From positions 620,001 through 684,000 of the forward strand of contig NC_065564.1 in the NCBI RefSeq assembly GCF_022605725.1: a stretch of 64,000 bases of DNA, given 5' to 3'. Below are positions 25,901 through 36,000 of this stretch, piece after piece. Position 1 is the stretch's first letter; the number at the start of each line of letters is the position of its first letter. The stretch comes from Anthonomus grandis grandis (taxonomy: Eukaryota; Arthropoda; Insecta; Coleoptera; Curculionidae). A model generated the notes under the pieces. It searched no databases, had not been told where the DNA came from, and was given only the letters and a program-made list of their open reading frames with translations. A program made the translations under genes and the position numbers.

Positions 25901-28900
25901 TGAAGGTGCGCGGCTGGGCGGAGACGCAGAAGATGTACGCGTTTTTGGCGGTGGCGCAGGGCTCGTGCGAGCCCCCCATTTTCCTCGAGTTGAGTTATTA
26001 TGGGGCGTCGCGGGACGAGCGGCCCGTGGTAGGTATCACAATGTCATAACTATGGGCGCCCTAGGTTAAAATGTGTATTTGTTGCTTTTGGGGTCGGTTT
26101 TCTGGCAAGTGTTGGGGTTGAGAGGGATTTTTTTTTGTGGATCCGATGCGTCTTGGGATTCCAGACAAGTTTTATTCTGGCAGGTTTTTTGGTGCGGCCA
26201 ATGGTTTGCCAGGAAAATGGGGTTTTCCGTTGTGGTACCCCCCCTAGGTGGGTTTTTGGGAAATTTGGCCATAACTTTTTTTTGGTGCATTTTTCGGGAA
26301 AGTGTTGTTGAGCTTTTTTGCAGCATTTTGTATGACTAATATTTTGGAAAAAAAAATTTAAATTTTTCTAAAAAATTTTTTTTTTTCAAATTTTTTGCCC
26401 AAAAAATTTTACATTTTTTCAAAAATCGTTCATAGCTATTTTATTTTTAGGTTTACGGTTAAATACTATCCTAGATGATTTGTAGCATTTTTACTGGGGA
26501 ATCCAACGGTAAAAGAAAATTTCCAGTTTGCCCAATGGTTTTCGTGAAAATTGCGAAAAACTGTTTAGAGGTTTTTTCCCATTTTCCGGAAAACTATTGC
26601 ACATAGAAATTATTTTTTTGTTGCATCTGATGCGCATTGACATTCCACACAACTTTTATTATAACAGTTTTTTTTCTCCTGCCAATAGTTTTCCCGGAAA
26701 AAAATAAAAACCAAAAAATTGAAAATTTTTTCATGGTCACCCCTTTGGATTTTTCAAGAGACATTTTTAGCTATAACTTTTTTTTGGTGCATTTTTGAAA
26801 AAAAACTTATTAAGCTTTTTTGAAGGATTTTAGATGTTCTATGAATATACCAACAAAAAAAAAATTAAAAAAAAAAAAATTTTCCAAAATTTCACCGAAA
26901 TTGGCCAATTTTTCAAAAAACGCCCATAACTCTTTTATTTTGAGATTTTCGGCTAAATGCCATTCTAGGTGATTTGTTGCATTTTTATTAAGGAATTCTA
27001 TAGTAAAAGAAAATTTTCAAATTTCCCAATAGTTTTCGTGAAAATAAGGAAAAACTGTTGAGAGGTTTTTTCCAATTTTCTGGAAAACTATGATAGATAG
27101 AAATTATTTTTCTATTGCATCTGATGCGCGTTGACATTCCAAATAACTTTTATTAAAACAATTTTTTTCTCCTGACAATAGTTTTCCCGGAAAAAAAATA
27201 AAAACCAAAAAATTGACAATTTTTTCATGGTCACCCCTTTGGATTTTTTGAGGCAGAAACTTTTAGGTATAACTTTTAATCGGTGCATTTTCCACAAAAA
27301 TGTTATTAAGCTTTTTTGAAGGATTTAAGACATTCTATCGACGTACTAAAAAAAAAAATTATTTTTTCGAAAAAAAAATTTTTTTTTCAAATTTTTTACC
27401 AAAAATTTGCCAATTTTTTCAAAAATCGTCCATAACTCCTTTATTTTGAGATTTACGAATAAAAGTTACTCTACATGATTTGTAGGATTTTTAAAAAGGA
27501 ATGCGATGGTGAAAGAAAATATTTAATTTTTGCAATAGTTTTCGAGAAAATTAGAAAAAACTGTTAAGGGGTTTTTTCCAATTTTCTCGAAAACTATTTG
27601 AGATAAAAAATATTTTTTTGTTGCATCTGATGCGCATTGACATTCCAAACAACTTTTGTTTAAACAATTTTTTTTCTATAGCTAATATTTTTCTAGAAAA
27701 AAAATAAAAACTAAAAAAATTGAAATTTCCCATGGTAGAAAATCTTGGGAAATTTGCTCATAACTTTTTTCTGGTGCATTTTTCGAAAAAGTTTTATTGA
27801 GCTTTTTTGAAGCATTTTGCATGATTTATTATCTTACCAAAAAAAAAATATTTACAAAAAAAAAATTTTTTTTCCAAAAAACCTTCCATAACTCAGTTAT
27901 TTTCAGTTTTACCACTGAAAGTTATTCTACATAATTTGCACCATTTTCACCGGGGAATCCAACGGTAACAAAAAATCCCCAATATTCCCAACACTTTCCG
28001 AGAAAAATCCAGAAAACCCCCTTGCGACTGCCTGGAAAATCCCCCCAAATTTTCCCCAATTTTTCGCAGGTTTTAATCGGCAAAGGGATCACGTACAATA
28101 GCGGCGGCCTGTGTCTGAAGCCCTGCAACAAACAGCGTTACATGCGCGGCGACATGGGGGGCGCGGCGTGCGTCGTCGCGGCCTGTAGGGCGGTCGCGGG
28201 CCTCCAACTCCCCATCAACATTCGGGCGCTGGTGCCCCTTTGCGAGAACATGCCCGGGTGCGCCGCGATGCGCCCCGGCGACATTGTCAAGGCGATGAAC
28301 GGGAAAAGTATCAAGATTGAGTCGACGGATACGGCGGGGCGACTGTGTTTGGCCGACGCCCTCGTTTATGCCCAAAACTTTTGGCCCAGGTACTGTACTC
28401 TTTTCTATTGTTTATTGATTTTTATGGAAAAATGGTGGTGAGGGAGCCGAAACCTTTTACTAGAGCCTACTAGAAACATTTTAGTCAAAGTTTCACTCTA
28501 AGGGCATTTAAAGAGGGTAAAACTAAGTTGGGGTTGGCGCTTTTACCATTTTTTCATACCCAATATTATAACTTTTTTATAATATATAATTATACCCCTC
28601 TTATAACTTTTTTATTAATTGAGTGATTTTCATGAAAATTGGTGACAATGGAGCCTGAACCTTCCTAAATAACCTACTAGTAACAAACCAGTCACCATTT
28701 CACTTTAAGATCGGTTAAAGAGTGAGAAACTAAGTCGGTGTTAGCGGCTTTACCATTTTTTCATACCCAATATTCAACCTCTTATAACTTTTTTACTAAT
28801 TGAGTGATTTTCATGAAAATTGGTGACAATGGAGCCTGAATCTTCTCCTATCCTTTACTAGTAACAAACCGGTCAAACTTTAACTTTCAGCTCATTTAAA

Positions 28901-30914
28901 CAATAAGAAACAAACTTGGGTCGGCACCTTCACCATTTTTTCACACCCAATATTTAACCTCTTATAACCTTTTTGTTAATTGAGTGATTTTCATAAAAAT
29001 TGGTGACAATGGAGCCTGAACCTTCCTAAATAACCTACTAGTAACAAACCAGTTAAACCTTCACTCTAAGACCATTTAAAGAGGGACAAACTAAGTCGGT
29101 GTTGGCGCTTTTACCATTTTTTGATACCCAATATTCAACCTCTTATAACTTTTTTACTAATTGAGTGATTTTCATGAAAATTGGTGACAATGGAGCCTGA
29201 ACCTTCCTAAATAACCTACTAGTAACAAACCAGTCACTCTTTCACTCTAAGACCATTTAAAGAGGGACAAACTAAGTCGGTGTTGGCGCTTTTACCTGTT
29301 TTTGATACCCAATATTCAACCTCTCATAACTTTTTTACTAATTGAGTGATTTTCATGAAAATTGGTGACAATGGAGCCTGAATCTTCTCCTATCCTTTAC
29401 TAGTAACAAACCGGTCAAACTTTAACTTTCAGCTCATTTAAACAATAAGAAACAAACTTGGGTCGGCACCTTCACCATTTCTTCACACCCAATATTTAAC
29501 CTCTTATAACTTTTTTACTAATTGAGTGATTTTCATGAAAATTGGTGACAATGGAGCCTGAACCTTCCTAAATAACCTACTAGTAACAAACCAGTTAAAC
29601 CTTCACTCTAAGACCATTTAAAGAGGGACAAACTAAGTCGGTGTTGGCGCTTTTACCATTTTTTGATACCCAATATTCAACCTCTTATAACTTTTTTAGT
29701 AATTTAGTAATTTTCATAAAAATTGGTGATAATGGTGCCCGAACCTTCTCCTATCCTTTACTAGTAACAAACCAGTCAAACTTTAACCTTCAGCGCATTT
29801 AAACAATAAGAACCAAACTTGGGTCGGCACCTTCACCATTTCTTCATAACCAAACTTCAACCCTTTATAACTTCTTTCCTTAATGCTTGATTTTCATGAA
29901 AATTGGTGACAACGGTGCCCGAACTTTCTCATATCCTTTACTGGTAACAAACCAGTCAAATTTAAACCTTGAGCTCATTTAAACAGCAGGAAACAAACCT
30001 GGGTCGGCACCTTCACCATTTCTTGTTAACCACTCTTTAACCCCCATAACTCCTTTCCTAATTGCTCGATTTTCATGAAAATTGGCGACAATGGAGCCTG
30101 AACCTTCTCCTATCCCTTCCCGGTAACAAACCAATCAAAATTTCCTCATAAACTCACTGAAACCATAATAAACAAACTCGGTCTGGCAGGTTTATTGTGG
30201 ACGTGGGCACGATGACCAACGACATGAAACACTCGCTGGGAGCGGCCGCCAGCGGTGTCTTTTCCAACTCTGAGGCCCTCTGGGAGTATATGCTGGCCAC
30301 ATCTCGTGAGAGTGGAGACCGCGTCTGGAGATTCCCCCTGTGGGAACACTTTACCAAGCTGGTGGCCCACCATCACGCCGTCGACGTGAAGACGTACGGA
30401 CGCGGAGGGAGACCCAGGTGAGGGGCGACGGTTATTGCTTTTTTCGATGGCGGGTCTGCGTGGGGGATGAAACGGGCTTTAATTTGATGTATAATTGTTG
30501 GGGGGTCATTGGGGCAAATTCGGGAGTAATCGATGCCGGAAAGTTGGGTTCAGTTTGCCAGGTAGTGCACCTGTAAAAATGCAAATATTTCCGCACTCGT
30601 TTGAAACTTGGCAACGTGGCTTACATGCCTGGAAAGGCAATGAAACGGGCTTTAATTTGACGTATAATAATTGGGGGGAGGTTATGGGGCCGAATGTTGA
30701 ATTAATGGTTTGTTTTTGCAGGTGCGGTCAGGCCTGCAAGGTGGCGGCCTTTTTGAACGAATTTGTGCCGTGCGGCGACTGGCTGCACATGGACACGTTT
30801 GGCGTAATGCGAACCGACGGCAAGGATTATCCCTATTTGAGGGAGGGAATGTCTGGGAGGCCCACGAGGACCCTGGTGGAGTTTTTGTCCCAATTGGTGT
30901 GTCATCGCGAGTAG
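22907..30914 (+). CDS. M17 leucyl aminopeptidase-like protein, mitochondrial-type, probably catalytically impaired
   Basis: Five exons: 22907-23330, 25550-26028, 28070-28389, 30190-30417 and 30722-30914. All have GT..AG introns and phases that join into 547 codons plus stop. It matches cytosol aminopeptidase (LAP3 family) along its length: VVGLGRECQGYD and EGKEAIRIA in the N-terminal domain, then DTPANLMTP, VLIGKGITYNSGG, MRGDMGGAA, LCENMPG, STDTAGRLCLADAL, and PYLREGMSGRPTRTL near the end. The first 30 or so residues (MSLLRSLLLAKPSRRFF...) form a basic, hydroxylated, mitochondrial-type presequence. Both active-site lysine positions (K306, K318), D329, D388 and R392 remain. The ligand Asp of the usual TFDSGG is N311 and the Glu of NTDAEGR is A390. 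Two of five metal ligands are therefore gone, as in several insect sperm leucyl-aminopeptidases. Introns 1-4 are filled with tandem repeats. The family is certain; the loss of activity and a sperm role are inference. Confidence 0.93.
23340..24190. repeat. R2-family repeats in aminopeptidase intron 1, about 4.7 copies
   Basis: Units of 180-183 bp begin directly after the exon 1 donor. The core ATGAAAATTGG recurs at 23357, 23540, 23721, 23902 and 24082, followed by TAATGGAG. The family is the same as that upstream of the gene, with its own variants (AACGGCTTATAACTCCGTTG). A further pair of units lies at 25130-25450. Confidence 0.9.
24195..25130. repeat. About 490-bp A/T-rich repeat (family R4), two copies in intron 1
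   Basis: Two units of about 490 bp share TTATTTTGAGA.TTACGACTAAATG, GATTTGTAGCATTTTTAATG and CCAATAGTTTTCG.GAAAA in the same order. They are separated by long A and T runs. The same family fills intron 2. Confidence 0.85.
25130..25450. repeat. R2-family repeats at the 3' end of intron 1
   Basis: About 1.8 units of the 180-bp family resume after the A/T-rich repeat. Cores lie near 25250 and 25430 (ATGAAAATTG), each preceded by TTATAACTC.GTTGCTA. They end about 100 bp before the exon 2 acceptor. Confidence 0.85.
26240..28020. repeat. About 490-bp A/T-rich repeat (family R4) filling aminopeptidase intron 2, about 3.7 copies
   Basis: Landmark GATTTGTAGCATTTTTA or a near form recurs at about 26480, 26970, 27480 and 27935, spacing 456-509 bp. 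Each unit contains an ATAACTTTTTTTTGG.GCATTTT box, an ATAACTC.TTTATTTT box, and TTTTCCGGAAAACTATTG-like dyads. Homopolymer A and T runs are long. Frames at 26066-26339 and 27112-27733 are low-complexity by-products. Confidence 0.88.
28400..30175. repeat. 180-bp repeat (family R5, an R2 relative) filling aminopeptidase intron 3, about 10 copies
   Basis: The core TGATTTTCATGAAAATTGG recurs every 180 bp from about 28625 to 30070. It is preceded by CTTATAACTTTTTTACTAAT and followed by TGACAATGGAGCCTGAA. Some adjacent units are almost identical, for example those near 29030 and 29570, showing recent homogenisation. The array begins just after the exon 3 donor and ends about 15 bp before the exon 4 acceptor. 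Confidence 0.95.
30440..30715 (+). repeat. Two R6-family units in aminopeptidase intron 4
   Basis: The 304-bp intron 4 holds two copies of GAAACGGGCTTTAATTTGA followed by GTATAAT and GGGGGG, about 175 bp apart. Each is followed by further text matching the array downstream of the gene read on the opposite strand, for example GAAACTTGGCAACGTGGCTT against AAGCAACGTTGCCAAGTTTC. Confidence 0.85.
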
Positions 30915-31080
30915 TTTTATCACGTGAAGGGTCGAGGGTCGATTTCGGGTCGTGCCTCTCTTTCCCTCCTCCTCCCTCCTCCTCCTCGCTCCCGAACTGT
31001 GACGTATGTTTACCGCTGGATACTGTGACGAGCCTGTATTTTATTTTATTTTATTTGTATTTGTGATTTATATGAATGTA

Positions 31081-31086
31081 AATAAA
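31081..31086 (+). terminator. Polyadenylation signal of the aminopeptidase-like gene
   Basis: A canonical AATAAA lies 167 bp after the stop codon at 30914, following a T-rich stretch (TTTTATTTTATTTTATTTG). It is the only good candidate before the downstream repeat array begins. Confidence 0.75.
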
Positions 31087-31104
31087 GACGCTGTTTATTC
31101 TTTA

Positions 31105-32940
31105 ATGGTTATTTAGTGATTTGCCCCGTTAACCCTCGGGGTTTTATGTATCAAATTGAAGCAGGTTTAATTTCTTTTCCAGGGATATAAGCCGCGTTGC
31201 CAGGTTTCAAGCGAATCTGGAAATATTTGCATTCTTCCAGGCACACCTCCAATAATCATAACCCAATTTTTAAGCATCGATTACTCCCTATTTTTCCCCA
31301 TAGCTCCCCAACTTCAATACATCAAATTAAAGCCCATTTCATCTCCTTTCTAACCGTATAAGTAACGTTGCCAAGTTTCAAACAAATCTGGAAATATTTG
31401 CATTTTTCCAGGTGCACTCCCCATAGACCTAACCCAACTTTCCAACATGGATTCCTCCTTAACTTTCCTTATTAACCCTATAACTTCTATACATCAAATT
31501 GAAGCCCATTTCATTCCCTTTCTAGGCATGTAAGCAACGTTGCCAAGTTTCAAACGAATCTGAAAATAATTGCGTTTTTTCCAGGTCCACCCCCCATAGA
31601 CCTAACCCAACTTTTTAACATGGATTACTCCTTAACTTCCCTTATTAACCCCCCAACTTCTATACATCAAATTGAAGCCCATTTCATTCCCTTTCTAGGC
31701 ATGTAAGCAACGTTGCCAAATTTCAAACGAATCTGGAAATAATTGCATTTTTCCAGGCACACCTCCAATAATCCTAACCCAACTTTCAAGCATCGATTAC
31801 TGTCTAATTTCCCTCATTAACCCCTAGATTTTTATACATCATATTAAAGCCTATTCAATTCCCTCTCCAAAAATGTAACCAACGTTGCCAGGTTTCAAAC
31901 GAATCCGGAAAAATTCACATTTTTCCAGGTCCACTCCCTATAAACCTAACCCAACATTCAAGCATCGATTTCTCCCCAATTTTCCTCATTAACCCCCCAA
32001 CTTCTATACATCAAATTGAAGCCCATTTCATTCCCTTTCTAGGCATGTAAGCAACGTTGCCAAATTTCAAACAAATCTGGAAATAATTGCATTATTCCAG
32101 GTCCACCCCCCATAAACCTAACCCAACCTTCCAGCCTCGATTACTCCCTAATTTCCCTTATTAACCACCCAACTTTTATACATCAAATTAAAGCCCATTT
32201 CAACTCCTTTCTAACCATAAAAGCAACGTTGCCAAGTTTCAAACAAATCGAGAAATATTTACATTTTTCCAGGTCAACCCCCCATAAACCTAACTCAACT
32301 TTCCAACATGGATTACTCCTTAACTTCCCTTATTAACCCTACAATTTCTATACATCAAATTAAAGCCCATTTCATTCCCTTTCTAGGCATCTAAACAACG
32401 TTGCCAAGTTTCAAACAAATCTGGAAATATTTGCATTTTTCCAGGTGCACTCCCCATAGACCTAACCCCACTTTCCAACATGGATTACTCCTTGACTTCC
32501 CTTATTAACCCTACAACTTCTATACATCAAATCAAAGCCCATTTCATTCCCTTTCTAACCATAAAAGCAACGTTGCCAAGTTTCAAATAAATCGAGAAAT
32601 ATTAATATTTTTCCAGGTCAACCCCCCCATAAACCTAACCCAACTTTTCAGCCTCGATTACTCCCTAATTTCCCTTATTAACCACCCAACTTTTATATAT
32701 CAAATTAAAGCCCATTTCACCCCCTTTCTAACCATAAAAGCAACATTGCCAAGTTTCAAACAAATCGAGAAATATTTACATTTTTCCAGGTCAACCCCCC
32801 ATAAACCTAACCCAACTTTCCAGCCTCGTTTACTACCTAATTTCCCTCATTAACCCCCCAACATCTATACATCAAATTAAAGCCCCTTCAATCCCCTTTC
32901 GAACCATATAAGCGACGTTGCCAATTTCTCCACAAAATCC
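31105..32940 (-). repeat. 172-bp tandem repeat (family R6) between convergent genes, about 10.5 copies
   Basis: TATACATCAAATTAAAGCCC or a near form recurs about every 172 bp (31491, 31664, 31836, 32008, 32180, 32352, 32524...). Each unit also carries GCAACGTTGCCAAGTTTCAAA and CATTTTTCCAGG. Read on the minus strand, the first landmark is GGGCTTTAATTTGATGTATA, the same as the two units inside aminopeptidase intron 4. The array is therefore inverted relative to those. Confidence 0.93.
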
Positions 32941-32973
32941 AGACAAAAACACCATTTAAACTAAAAACAAACG

Positions 32974-32979
32974 TTTATT
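32974..32979 (-). terminator. Polyadenylation signal of the OXA1L-type gene
   Basis: Minus-strand AATAAA lies only 24 bp beyond the stop codon (33004-33006), implying a very short 3' UTR. Confidence 0.75.
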
Positions 32980-33003
32980 TTAACCTTAAAATATAACAAT
33001 ACG

Positions 33004-36000
33004 TTAATCGCGCTTTTTCGCACTGATCGGCACCCCCTTGGTGGGGTCGTATTTGTACGTTTTCTGGATGGGACCCTTTCCCGCCCTCTGGAACTGCAAC
33101 TCGTCGATCCTCCTCCTCTCCTCCAGCTCCCTGCTTATCTTAACGTTGGCCCAAGCTAAAATTTCCCACGGAACAAAAAAAAAAACAATCGATAACTTCC
33201 ACCCTCCGAACCCTTTTTCTGAGTCACTCACATTCCTTAATCCCTTGCGTGAACCCTTTGGGTTTCGTGGGCAACTGCTCGGGCGTGTAATTGATCAACG
33301 GCTCGATGTTGAAGTAGTTTCGCACCTTCGGGATCCGCAGGAACGCCACCTGACCCAGCGAGATGAAATTGGTGGACACCCAGTAGCACAAAATGGCCGT
33401 GGGGAAATTCAGGGTGAAGGGCAGGATCACTAAGGGTAGACCCCGCAGGACGTATTTCATTATGGCCATGTTCTGGGAGGAGAGTCTACCGGCGTCTGCA
33501 CCCACCTAAACGGATGAAAAGTCCCATTGGAGGTATCATGATTTTTTTTCCTTAACTTTCAAGGGCTGTAAAAAGTGCCCTTTTTAAGGGATTAAGGTGA
33601 AACCTTCTGTTTTAGGTAGAATGGAGTCTTAAGAGTGATCTAAGGTAAATTAAAACCGCTTAAGGGCATCTTGGGCTTCGCAGTAAGAGTTTTTCTGACC
33701 AGGGTGAAAAAAAATTAAAATTTATTTTTTTTTAACTTTCAAGGGCTGTAAAAAAGTTCCTTTTGAAGGTATTAACGTGAAACCTTCTTTGCAGTGTAGA
33801 ATGGGGTCTTTAGAGTAATTTGAAGTAAATTAAAAGAACCTAAGAGCACCCTGAGCCCTGGAATTAATTTTTTCCCGGTCAAAGTCAAAAAAATTAAAAA
33901 TTTCTTCTTCCTCAACTTTGAAGGGTTGTAAAAAATTCCCTTTTTAAGGGATTAAGGTGAGACCTTCTGTTTTAGGTAGAATTGGGTCTTTAGAGTAATT
34001 TGAGGTAAATTAAAAGGACTCGAGGGCACCCTGAGACTTGCAATTAATTTTTTCCCGGTCAAAGTCAAAAAAATTAAAATTTTCTTCTTACGCAACTTTG
34101 AAAGGCTGTAAGAAGTTCCCTTTTGAAGAGATTCATGTGAAACCTTCTGTTTAATGTAAAATGCTCTCTTGAGAGTAATTTGAGGTAAATTAAAAGGACT
34201 CAAGGGCACCCTGAGCCTTGCAATTAATTTTTTCCCGATCAAAAGTCAAAAAAATTAAAAATTTCTTCTTCCTCAACTTTGAAGGGCTGTAAAAAGTGCC
34301 TTTTTAAGGATATTAACCTGAAACCTTCTTTACAGTGTAGAATAGGGTCTACAGAATAATTTAAGAAAAGTTAAAAGGGTTTAGGGGCACCTTGAGCCCT
34401 GCAGTAATTTTTTTTCTGACCAAGGTCAAAAAAATTAAAAATTTCTTCTTCCTCAACTTTGAAGGGCTGTAAAAAATACCCTTTTGAAGACATTAACCTA
34501 AAACCTTCTTTACAGTGTAGAATAGGGTCTACAGAACAATGTAAGAAAAGTTAAAAGGGTTTTGGGGCACCCTGAGCCTTGCAGTAAATTTTTTCCTGAC
34601 CAGAGACAAAAAAATTAAAAATTTCTTCTTCCTCAACTTTGAAGGGTTGTAAAAAATCTCCTTTTGAAGATATTAACCTAAAACCTTCTTTGCAGTGTAG
34701 AATAGGGTCTACAGAACAATTTAAGAAAAGTTAAAAGGGTTTGGGGGCACCCTGAGCCTTGCAGTAATTTTTTTTCTGACCAAGGTCAAAAAAATGAAGA
34801 ATTTCTTCTTCCTCAACTTTGAAGGGTTGTAAAAAGTTTCCTTTTGACGATATTAACCTGAAACCTTCTTTGCAGTGTAGAATAGGGTCTACACAATAAT
34901 TTAAGAAAAGTTAAAAGGGTTTAGGGGCACCCTGAGCCTTGCAGTAATTTTTTTTCTGGTCAAAGTCAAAAAATTTGAAATTTTTTTTTTCCTGAACTTT
35001 GAAGGGCTTTAAAAAGTTCCCCTTTTGAGGTATTAACGTGAAACCTTTTTTTCAATATAGAATAAAGTTTTGTGAGTAATTTAAGGTAAGTTCGAAGAGT
35101 ATGAGGGCACCCTGAGCCTCGCAATGAATTTTTTCCTAGCCAGAGTCAAATATCACCTTAATTCCACCCCCTTCGACTTTGACACCTCGTAAAAAATTCC
35201 CTAATCACGCGATCGACCTGAAATTTTCCCTCAACACAAAATCCACTATTTAGAACAATCGAGTGAAAGAAAAACCCGGATTCGACCACCCGAAAAAAAA
35301 TTATCGACATTTTTTCAAAAAAAAACACTCACCTCTATAGTCACCCACAGGGTCAAACTGGTGATGGCCGGCAACAGGAAATACTGATCGGGCAGGGTGA
35401 GATCGGGGAACCACAGGATCCCGCCGGTCCTCAGACTCTCCACGGGCACGTTGGCCATCTTCCGGAGCCCCATGAAGAAAGACAAGAAAATCGGCGCCTA
35501 AAAAACGATTCATTTTTTTTTTTTGGGGGATGAAAAACCCTCGAAAAAGGGTCAAAAGTACCTGAACCAACGGCACGACCATATTCTTCAGAGGGTTCAG
35601 GCCCTTCTCGTTCATGAAACGCATCAATTCCTGACTATATCGGGCCGCGTTCAACGCATCCCCGGTTTGACGTGCCTCGGACAACTTCATCTGAATCATC
35701 TGCATCTGGGGCAAATAATTGTTCATCCTCGCGGCGTTCCTTTGGGCGATTATCACGAGGGGAAACAGGCACAGCCTGATAACCAACGTGCCTGGAAATC
35801 AGTCAATTGTTTCCAAAAAAAAGAGGAGCACAAAGGACCGATTACCTAAAGCTATGGTGGCCCACCATTCCAGGCCCATGGTCACGTGCACGTACTCCAA
35901 ACAGTTCTGGACGATGCCCACGGGGGTCCAGCCCCCCAGCCCCAGGGAGGCCAAGGTGGGCTCCCCCAACGCGTTCAGTTGGTTTAGGGCCTCCGAAGCG

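Noticed and set aside
25677..26069. 130-codon GC-rich frame overlapping aminopeptidase exon 2, and similar shadows at 23048-23347, 28073-28375 and 30702-30923
   Set aside because: These are alternative frames of exons whose correct frame matches the M17 family over its whole length.
33952..34242. 96-codon minus frame in an OXA1L intron
   Set aside because: It translates two R7 units of 180 bp and shows the same peptide twice; it lies between two confirmed exons of the gene.
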